From Oscillospiraceae bacterium (GTDB taxonomy: Bacteria > Bacillota > Clostridia > Oscillospirales > UBA929), in assembly GCA_031271325.1 (NCBI GenBank), contig JAISVY010000163.1, positions 1 to 11,419 of the forward strand: DNA of 11,419 nt, in the 5' to 3' direction. The translations under genes were made by a program, and so were the position numbers. Numbering within the stretch: position 1 is the first letter of the stretch; each line of letters starts with the position of its first letter. This document shows, piece after piece, positions 1 through 5,812 of the stretch. Below the pieces are notes generated by a model that searched no databases, was not told where the DNA came from, and saw nothing but the letters and a program-made list of their open reading frames with translations.

Positions 1-2594
1 GTGCAACTCTCGCGTAAAACGTCGGCGCGGCGGCGGTAATCCTCCAGCGCGGCGGCGCGGCTGTCCGCGTCCATCGAGAGGTCGCGGATGCGCTCGTCGT
101 AGTCCAAAAGGGATTTTTGCGCGTTTTCCCGCTCGGCTTGCAGCGCCGCGATCCGCTCGCGCAGAGACGACTGCCTCTCCTGCATCTCCCCGCGCGACGC
201 GTCCAGCGTATCAAACCCCTGACTGAGCGAAGCAAGTTCTTCTTCCAGCCGGGCGGCGGACGCAAGGCGTTCCCCGATCACCCGATTCTCGTTTTGGCTT
301 TCGCTGTCGATCCCCGCGAGCGACCGCCCGATTTCCTCCAGCTCGGTATCGGAAAGCGCCCCCGCTTCTTCTAAGTTCTTCAGCAGCGCGGCGCGGTGGC
401 GTTCCTCGGCGGCCAGTGAATTGACGTCTTCTTTGACTTGGGAGCGCTCGCCCTCGGCAACTTCCAAATCGTATTGCGCCGCCTTAAAGGTGCGTTCCGA
501 TTCCTCAAAATGTTTGCCCGCGCCGGCGGCCTGTGCGTTCAGCTCCGACAGCTCGCTCTCCAGCCGCGCGATCTCGTTCTTGCGCGAGAGGATGCCGATT
601 TTTTTACCCACGCTGCCGCCGGTCATCGCGCCGCCCGCGTTGATCACCTGACCGTCCAGCGTCACGATGCGCACACGCTGTTCCAGCCTGCGGGAGAGCG
701 CGATCGCCCCGTCGAGCGTGCGGCAGATGATCGTGCGCCCGAGCAAACTGCGCACAATCCCGCGGTATTGTTCGCCGCAGTCCACCAGGCGCGAAGCCAG
801 CCCCAGCGTCTCCCCGTCTTCGGGAACGTCGCTCCATTCGCGCCCGTCCACCGTGGTCAGCGGCAGGAACGTGGCGCGGCCTCCCCTGCGCTCTTTTAAC
901 AGGTTGATGGCCGCTTTCGCGTCCCGTTCGGTGCCCACGACGATGTTCTGCAGTGCCGCGCCCAGCGCGATCTCAACCGCCACCGCCGTTTCGTCGCCGG
1001 TGCGGATCAAATCGCTCAACACGCCGTGCAGTCCCGGCAAGCCGGAGCCCATGACCGCCGCCACGGCGTGGTTGCCTTCATACTCATGCTCCAAATCGCG
1101 CAGCAGGGCGAGGCGCGAGCCTTTTTCCTCCCGCCGCCGCCGAAGGGTTTCCGCCTTGTCCCGCGCTTCGGCGAGCTTTGCCGCCCGCTGTTCTGTCCGA
1201 AGACCGTACCCTTTGATCACGTTGTCCAGCTCTTCGGCTTTGCTCCGCGCTTGCGCCAAGTCTTTCGCCACCAGCGCGAGGTGGTTCTTCGCCTCGGCGA
1301 CGGCCGCGCCGCCGCGTTCGCGCTCGGCCAGCAGTGTCTGCCGCCGCGCCGCGAGTTCGGTTTTCCGCGCGTCCAGCGCCGACAGCCGAAGCCGCCCTTC
1401 CCCGGCGGCCGCTTGCTCCGACGCGAGCTGCGCCCGCAGCGCGTCCGTTTTGGCCGTCAGATCGCCGCTCTGCGATGCCAGCGCCTTGATTTCGTCCGCG
1501 AGAGCGCCTAACGCCGCTTCCGCGGCGGTTAACTGCGCTTCGGTACTTAAAAACGCCGCTTCGCGTTCTTCGCGCTGTTTTTGCAGCGCGGCGGAACGCT
1601 CGTCATGCCGTTCCGCGGCGTCCAGAAGCTCCCGGCGCGAACGCTCCAAATGCTCTATATCGTTTTGCGCCACCTTCAAGCCGCTTTCGGCCTCGGCGCG
1701 GCGGTTCTCCAGTTCCGACAGCGCGCTTCGCAGTTCTTCGGAGGCTTGCGCCAGATCCAGAGACTCCCGTTCCATCCGCTCCATGTCGGCGTACAGCGCG
1801 TCCAGTTCCGCCCTGCTCTTCTCAAACCGTTCCTTCGCCGCGCGAAACTCGTCATTCTGCCGGTCTTTGCCGGCGCGTATGTTCTCGATCTGGTGCAGCC
1901 AGAGGTTGATCTCATGCCCGCGCAGTTCGTCGCGCAGCAGCAAAAAGCGCCGCGCCGTCTCCGCTTGCTCCCGCAGCGTCTCGACCTGCGGCTCCAGTTC
2001 CCCGATCTTGTCGGAAACCCGCAACAGGTTCTGCTCGGCGGCGTTCAGCTTGCGCTGCGCTTCTTCCTTGCGGCTGCGGTATTTCGCGATCCCCGCGGCC
2101 TCCTCGAAAACGCCCCGCCGGTCGGCGGGTTTTTCGGTCATGATGCGGTCGATCATTCCCTGCGCGATGATCGAATAGCCGCCCGCGCCCAGTCCTGTAT
2201 CCATCAGCAAGGTTGTGATGTCCTTCAGGCGCACGGCGGCTTTGTTGATAAAATATTCGCTCTCGCCGGAGCGGTAGAGGCGGCGGGTCAGCGTCACCTC
2301 GTCGGCGTCCCACGCCAGCGCGCGGTCGGTATTGTCGATTGTCAGCGCGGTTTCGGCAAAACCCAGCGCGCCGCGCCGTTCCGTTCCGTGGAAAATGACG
2401 TCCTCCATCTTGCGCTCACAGCGCATGACCCGGGCGTTCTGCTCGCCCAGCGCCCAGCGCACCGCCTCCGCGATATTGCTCTTGCCGCTGCCGTTCGGCC
2501 CGACGACGGCGGTCACCCCGGACGGCACGGTGATGTCCACGCGGTCAGGGAAGGTCTTGAAGCCCTGAATCGAGATCGATTTTAACGTGCCCAG
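1..2594 (-). CDS. smc: Chromosome segregation protein SMC (partial, C-terminus cut by left edge)
   Basis: SMC is the ATPase of the condensin-like SMC-ScpAB complex that organises and helps segregate the chromosome. About 864 codons are visible of a family length near 1,190. The N-terminal head has the Walker A motif GPNGSGKS at residues 32-39 and the Q-loop region WALGEQN at 47-53. A long Glu/Arg/Ala-rich coiled coil follows from about residue 170 to 510. The hinge runs from about 510 to 665 and ends with the typical GGAMTGGS at 654-661, after which the returning coiled coil leaves the window. The signature motif and Walker B of the C-terminal head lie outside. The frame is open from the edge to a stop at 2610-2612. 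Between that stop and the conserved LKSISIQGFKTF there is no ATG, GTG or TTG, so I place the start at CTG (2592-2594), 8 bases after a GGGAGGT ribosome-binding site. Identity is very secure; the start is a strong inference. Confidence 0.96.
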   Translation of the reverse strand, partial: MGTLKSISIQGFKTFPDRVDITVPSGVTAVVGPNGSGKSNIAEAVRWALGEQNARVMRCERKMEDVIFHGTERRGALGFAETALTIDNTDRALAWDADEVTLTRRLYRSGESEYFINKAAVRLKDITTLLMDTGLGAGGYSIIAQGMIDRIMTEKPADRRGVFEEAAGIAKYRSRKEEAQRKLNAAEQNLLRVSDKIGELEPQVETLREQAETARRFLLLRDELRGHEINLWLHQIENIRAGKDRQNDEFRAAKERFEKSRAELDALYADMERMERESLDLAQASEELRSALSELENRRAEAESGLKVAQNDIEHLERSRRELLDAAERHDERSAALQKQREEREAAFLSTEAQLTAAEAALGALADEIKALASQSGDLTAKTDALRAQLASEQAAAGEGRLRLSALDARKTELAARRQTLLAERERGGAAVAEAKNHLALVAKDLAQARSKAEELDNVIKGYGLRTEQRAAKLAEARDKAETLRRRREEKGSRLALLRDLEHEYEGNHAVAAVMGSGLPGLHGVLSDLIRTGDETAVAVEIALGAALQNIVVGTERDAKAAINLLKERRGGRATFLPLTTVDGREWSDVPEDGETLGLASRLVDCGEQYRGIVRSLLGRTIICRTLDGAIALSRRLEQRVRIVTLDGQVINAGGAMTGGSVGKKIGILSRKNEIARLESELSELNAQAAGAGKHFEESERTFKAAQYDLEVAEGERSQVKEDVNSLAAEERHRAALLKNLEEAGALSDTELEEIGRSLAGIDSESQNENRVIGERLASAARLEEELASLSQGFDTLDASRGEMQERQSSLRERIAALQAERENAQKSLLDYDERIRDLSMDADSRAAALEDYRRRADVLRESC

Positions 2595-2602
2595 CCCGCG
2601 CC

Positions 2603-2609
2603 ACCTCCC
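2603..2609 (-). promoter_or_regulatory. Ribosome-binding site that fixes the smc CTG start
   Basis: The minus strand reads GGGAGGT here, a strong Shine-Dalgarno sequence, with an 8-base spacer to the CTG at 2592-2594. It lies just inside the in-frame stop at 2610-2612. The only plausible initiator at the right distance is therefore CTG. Confidence 0.75.
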
Positions 2610-2622
2610 TTATCGAAGTGTT

Positions 2623-2653
2623 GAAAATTACGCGTTCGCCCGAAATGCGAACG
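2623..2653 (-). terminator. Terminator-like hairpin between rnc and smc
   Basis: A perfect 7-base inverted repeat (CGTTCGC at 2633-2639 and GCGAACG at 2647-2653) with a 7-base loop is followed on the minus strand by CGTAATTTTC. This resembles a short intrinsic terminator with a weak, interrupted U-tract, so partial termination or attenuation ahead of smc is possible. The rest of the 116-base spacer holds a weaker imperfect hairpin right after the rnc stop (2691-2697 with 2703-2709, one mismatch). I see no convincing promoter in it. Confidence 0.35.
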
Positions 2654-2710
2654 AGCGCTTATGGCAATGGATAATGGACAGTCAGGACGCGACAGTCGGA
2701 ACGACCGTCC

Positions 2711-3355
2711 TTACATTTTTTTCAAAGCAAGCCCCGCCGCTTCCTGCTCGGCCTGCTTCTTCGAGCGCCCTGTGCCCCGCCCCGCCGGGCTTCCCTCGAT
2801 AAATACTTCAACAACGAATATCTTTTGGTGTTCCGGACCGCTCTCGCTGACCGTGCGGTATTCCGGCGCGGGCAGCCCTTGCCCCTGCAGAACCTCCTGC
2901 AGGCGGGATTTCGCGTCGCGTACCGGGATCGCCGGCGCGCGGCTCAGAATCTCTTCTCTCACCAGCTTGCGGCAGGGTTCCAGCCCGCCGTCCAAATACA
3001 TCGCGGCCAGCACCGCCTCAAACGCGTCGGAGAGGATGGAGTCGCGCCCGCGCCCGCCTTCCTCGTTTTCCCCCCGCCCGAGGCGCAGCACCTCACCCAG
3101 CCCCAAACGCCGCGCGGCGGCGGCCAAGCTCTGCTCGCAGACATAGCCCGCGCGGATCTTGGTCAGTTCGCCTTCCGGCTTGTCCGGGTACGCGGTGTAG
3201 AGAAACTCCGCCGAAACCAGCCCCAGAACGGCGTCGCCCAAAAACTCCAGCCGTTCGTTATACGCCGCGCCGGGGCGCTCGTTGGCATACGAGCTGTGGG
3301 TCAGCGCCGTTTCGAGCAAAGAGGCGTCGCGAAAGGGATACCCCGCGACGGTCAT
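2711..3355 (-). CDS. rnc: Ribonuclease III
   Basis: This is the double-strand-specific endoribonuclease that processes rRNA precursors and structured mRNAs in the cytoplasm. The 214-residue protein has the family signature NERLEFLGDAVLG at residues 33-45. The acidic active-site residues are E37, D41, D110 and E113, the last two in SDAFEAVLAAMYLDGG. A double-stranded-RNA-binding domain fills about residues 148-214 and ends in the basic SKKQAEQEAAGLALKK helix. The length is slightly below the usual 220-250 because the N-terminus starts only a few residues before the conserved YPFRDASLLETALTHSS. The ATG is supported by AAGGAG about 8 bases upstream. That ATG overlaps the plsX stop as ATGA, so translation is probably coupled. 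An acyl carrier protein gene, often found directly before rnc in Firmicutes, is absent here. Confidence 0.98.
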   Translation of the reverse strand: MTVAGYPFRDASLLETALTHSSYANERPGAAYNERLEFLGDAVLGLVSAEFLYTAYPDKPEGELTKIRAGYVCEQSLAAAARRLGLGEVLRLGRGENEEGGRGRDSILSDAFEAVLAAMYLDGGLEPCRKLVREEILSRAPAIPVRDAKSRLQEVLQGQGLPAPEYRTVSESGPEHQKIFVVEVFIEGSPAGRGTGRSKKQAEQEAAGLALKKM

Positions 3356-4374
3356 TCCCCGTCTCCTTCTTTTGACAGAAGCGATGCCTGAATCGCGCCA
3401 ATCACGCCCCCGGCGGCGAAATCCCGCGCTTGCCGGACGGCGTTCTTGATCGCTTTCGCGTTCGAGCTGCCGTGCGCCTTGATTACGGGCTTTTGCAGAC
3501 CCAGCAGGGGCGAACCGCCCGTCTCGGCATAGTCCAGCGTCTTTTTGAAAGCCCGCAGGCCGTCTTTGACCATCAGCGCGGAGACTTTTGTCAGCGCGCT
3601 CTTCGTAAACAGCCCCTTCAGCATGTCGGCAAAGTACAGCCCTACGCCCTCCATCGTCTTGAGGAAGATGTTTCCTGAAAAACCGTCGCAGACCACCACG
3701 TCCGCCGCTCCGAACGCGACGTCGCGCCCCTCAATGTTGCCGGCAAAATGAATCTCCCCTGCGTCTCCGGCCTCTTTCAGAAGCCGGTACGCCTCCCTTT
3801 GCAGCTCGGGACCTTTGCTCTCCTCCGTGCCGATGTTCAGCAGTCCCACCTTCGGGTTGTGCCTGCCCAGCGCCTTTTGCGCGTACAGGGAGCCCATCCG
3901 CCCGAATTGCAGCAGGTATTCCGGCTTGCACTCCAAGTTCGCGCCGCTGTCGATCATGATCGCGCCGCCCGCCTTGGTCGGGATGACCGGAGCGAGCGCC
4001 GCGCGGCGGATTCCCTTGATTCGCTTTGCCGTCAGGATCGCGCCGGATAACAGCGCGCCGGTGTTGCCCGCCGACACAAACGCGTCGCCCTCGCCGTCCG
4101 CCAGCATCCGCAGTCCCACGGCGAGCGATGAATCGGGCTTTTCCCTGCCCGACGAAGCCGGGTTGTCGTCCATCAGCACCACTTGTTCCGCGTGGGAGAT
4201 GGCCAGCCCTTTCGGGAGGTCGTCCAGTCCCTGTTCGCGCAGGGCGGCCAGAATATCCTCCCCGCGCCCGACCAGCGTGACCTCAACGCCCAGCTCGCTG
4301 ATCGCGTCCAACGAACCTTTGACGATTTCCAGCGGGGCGTTGTCCCCGCCCATCGCGTCTACCAGAATGTGCAT
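3352..4374 (-). CDS. plsX: Phosphate acyltransferase PlsX
   Basis: PlsX is the peripheral membrane enzyme that converts acyl-ACP and inorganic phosphate to acyl-phosphate, the acyl donor used by PlsY to start phospholipid synthesis. The 340-residue protein opens with the hallmark MHILVDAMGGDNAP. It also carries the conserved stretches ASSGREKPDSSLAVGL, FVSAGNTGALLSGA, VGLLNIGTEESKG, FAGNIEGRDV and VCDGFSGNIFLKTMEG, in family order. Its length matches the usual 330-345. The ATG has a good ribosome-binding site (GAGGTG) and follows the trmFO stop by 4 bases, and its own stop overlaps the rnc start. In B. subtilis plsX sits with fapR, fabD, fabG and acpP. None of these is next to it here, so any fatty-acid-responsive control would have to act further upstream. 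Confidence 0.98.
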   Translation of the reverse strand: MHILVDAMGGDNAPLEIVKGSLDAISELGVEVTLVGRGEDILAALREQGLDDLPKGLAISHAEQVVLMDDNPASSGREKPDSSLAVGLRMLADGEGDAFVSAGNTGALLSGAILTAKRIKGIRRAALAPVIPTKAGGAIMIDSGANLECKPEYLLQFGRMGSLYAQKALGRHNPKVGLLNIGTEESKGPELQREAYRLLKEAGDAGEIHFAGNIEGRDVAFGAADVVVCDGFSGNIFLKTMEGVGLYFADMLKGLFTKSALTKVSALMVKDGLRAFKKTLDYAETGGSPLLGLQKPVIKAHGSSNAKAIKNAVRQARDFAAGGVIGAIQASLLSKEGDGE

Positions 4375-4378
4375 CGTT

Positions 4379-5674
4379 TCACCTCATTATCCGCTCCAGC
4401 GCCCTTGCCGACAGCCGCCGGCACTTTTCCTGCTTGTCCCGCACGGCTTGCTGTTCCGGCAGCGGGGGCAGCAGGCCGAAATGGATCTTCGTCGGGCGGA
4501 ACGGGTCGTTCGCGGGGTTTGCGATATACGCCGCCAGCGCGCCGACCGCCGTTTCGCGCGGGAACGGGGTCACGGCTTGTCCCGCCGCTTCCATCGCCGT
4601 AAACAGCCCCGCGCAATATCCCGAAGCCGTAGACTCAATATATCCCTCCACGCCGGTAATCTGCCCCGCGAGCCTCAGACAGATTTCCGATTCCGCCGTG
4701 ACTTTATACGTATCGTCCAGACACCTCGGCGAATCGACATAGCTGTTGCGGTGCATCACGCCGTACTGCAAAAACTCGGCTTCCCGCAGCGCGGGGATCA
4801 TCGAGAATACGCGCTTCTGCTCCGGGAACGCCAGATGTGTTTGGAACCCGACCATATTATACACCGTTCCGGCGGCGTTGTCACGCCGAAGCTGTAAAAC
4901 GGCGTACGCGCCCTTGCCGGTGGCGGGGTCGCGCAGCCCCACCGGGCGCATCGCAGAGAAGCGCAGCGTGTCGGCGCCGCGCCGCGCCAGCACCTCCACC
5001 GGCATACATCCCTCGAACACATGCTTGTCCAAGAAACCGTGAACCGGCGCTTCCCTCGCCTCCGCCAGCTCTTTGCAAAAAGCGAGAAAACTCTCTTTAT
5101 CCATCGGGCAGTTGATATAGTCCGCCCCGCCCCGCCCGTACCGGGCGCTCTCGTAGGCAAAGCGCATATCCACGCTGTCGGCGGCAATCAGCGGCGCGGA
5201 CGCGTCGTAAAAATACAATGACTCCCGCCCCAAAAGCCGGGACAAATCCTCCGCCAGAGCGCCGCCGGTCAGCGGCCCGGTCGCGGCGATCACAAAACTT
5301 TCCCGGGGAATACGCTCCGCGATCCGCGTCTCGACCGTGATACGCGGGTGGTTCCGCACGGCGGCGTCCACGGCGGCGGAAAACGCCTCTCGGTCTACCG
5401 CCAAAGCGCCCCCGGCCGGTACGCGCGTCGCGTCGGCGCAGCGCAGAATCAAACTGCCGAGGCGGCGCAGCTCTTCCTTGAGAAGCCCCGCCGCGTTCTC
5501 AAGGCGGTCGCCGCGCAGGGAGTTGGAGCAAACCAGTTCCGCGAACCGGTCGGTACGGTGCGCGGGGGAACGCCGGAGCGGCTTCATGTCTGTCAGCGTC
5601 ACCGGAACGCCGCGCTCGGCGCATTGCCAGGCTGCCTCGCACCCGGCCAGACCCGCGCCGATTACGGTGACCAT
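4379..5674 (-). CDS. trmFO: tRNA (uracil-54-C5)-methyltransferase TrmFO, methylene-THF and FAD dependent
   Basis: TrmFO makes ribothymidine at position 54 of tRNA, using 5,10-methylenetetrahydrofolate as carbon donor and FAD as reductant. The N-terminal Rossmann fingerprint is VTVIGAGLAGCEAAW (residues 2-16). Two cysteines match those reported as catalytic in the family: C49 in ELVCSNSLRGD and C223 in FEGCMPVE. Further family blocks are YINCPMDKESF, TYKVTAESEICLRLAGQITGVEGY and the C-terminal KIHFGLLPPLP. From the ATG at 5672-5674 the protein is 431 residues, close to the usual 435-440. The frame stays open upstream to a GTG at 5756-5758, but the 28 extra residues are Pro/Gly/Arg-rich and precede the conserved start, so I reject them. 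There is no clear Shine-Dalgarno directly before the ATG, which is unusual for this window. Presence of TrmFO supports a Firmicutes origin. Confidence 0.96.
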   Translation of the reverse strand: MVTVIGAGLAGCEAAWQCAERGVPVTLTDMKPLRRSPAHRTDRFAELVCSNSLRGDRLENAAGLLKEELRRLGSLILRCADATRVPAGGALAVDREAFSAAVDAAVRNHPRITVETRIAERIPRESFVIAATGPLTGGALAEDLSRLLGRESLYFYDASAPLIAADSVDMRFAYESARYGRGGADYINCPMDKESFLAFCKELAEAREAPVHGFLDKHVFEGCMPVEVLARRGADTLRFSAMRPVGLRDPATGKGAYAVLQLRRDNAAGTVYNMVGFQTHLAFPEQKRVFSMIPALREAEFLQYGVMHRNSYVDSPRCLDDTYKVTAESEICLRLAGQITGVEGYIESTASGYCAGLFTAMEAAGQAVTPFPRETAVGALAAYIANPANDPFRPTKIHFGLLPPLPEQQAVRDKQEKCRRLSARALERIMR

Positions 5675-5812
5675 ATGGGCAGGGGCGGCTGTCCGCGTCT
5701 CCCCGCAGCCCCCTTCAAACCGAAAGGGGTGCCGCCCGCCGGGCGGCGGGGGATGCACGCGCGGACACCGGGGGATATTTTGGGCGCGCCGTGTGCTCCC
5801 CCGCGAAACCGG
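5675..5812 (-). other. Structured GC-rich spacer between topA and trmFO
   Basis: This is the longest gene-free stretch in the window. It holds several inverted repeats. TGTCCGCG (5690-5697) pairs with CGCGGACA (5760-5767). Inside that outer arm lie a 6-base stem (5710-5715 with 5724-5729) and a 7-base stem with a 3-base loop (5731-5737 with 5741-5747). Nearer to topA, CGGGGGA (5769-5775) pairs with TCCCCCG (5797-5803), and its loop contains the palindrome GGCGCGCC (5783-5790). No run of T follows any stem on the minus strand, so this is not a standard intrinsic terminator. The elements could form a branched structured leader for trmFO, an RNA-processing site or a degenerate palindromic repeat. 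In such GC-rich sequence part of this could be chance. Confidence 0.4.
5731..5747 (-). repeat. GC-only hairpin with 3-base loop in the topA-trmFO spacer
   Basis: GCCGCCC and GGGCGGC form a perfect 7-base stem around GCC. The hairpin stands next to a second, 6-base stem (5710-5729), and both lie within the longer inverted repeat 5690-5697 / 5760-5767. Confidence 0.45.

Noticed and set aside
667..2178. A 503-codon plus-strand open frame, very rich in Ser, Arg and Ala
   Set aside because: It mirrors the coiled-coil coding region of smc. The Ser/Arg/Ala composition is what reverse-complement reading of Glu/Ala/Arg codons gives, and there is no domain or supported start.
1581..2585. A 334-codon plus-strand open frame opposite the 5' part of smc
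   Set aside because: It is antisense to the SMC head and coiled coil, has no recognisable family, and fits the same GC-driven shadow pattern.
5675..5758. An N-terminal extension of TrmFO from GTG at 5758
   Set aside because: The 28 residues are low-complexity Pro/Gly/Arg-rich, precede the conserved Rossmann start, make the protein longer than the family, and coincide with hairpin-forming DNA.
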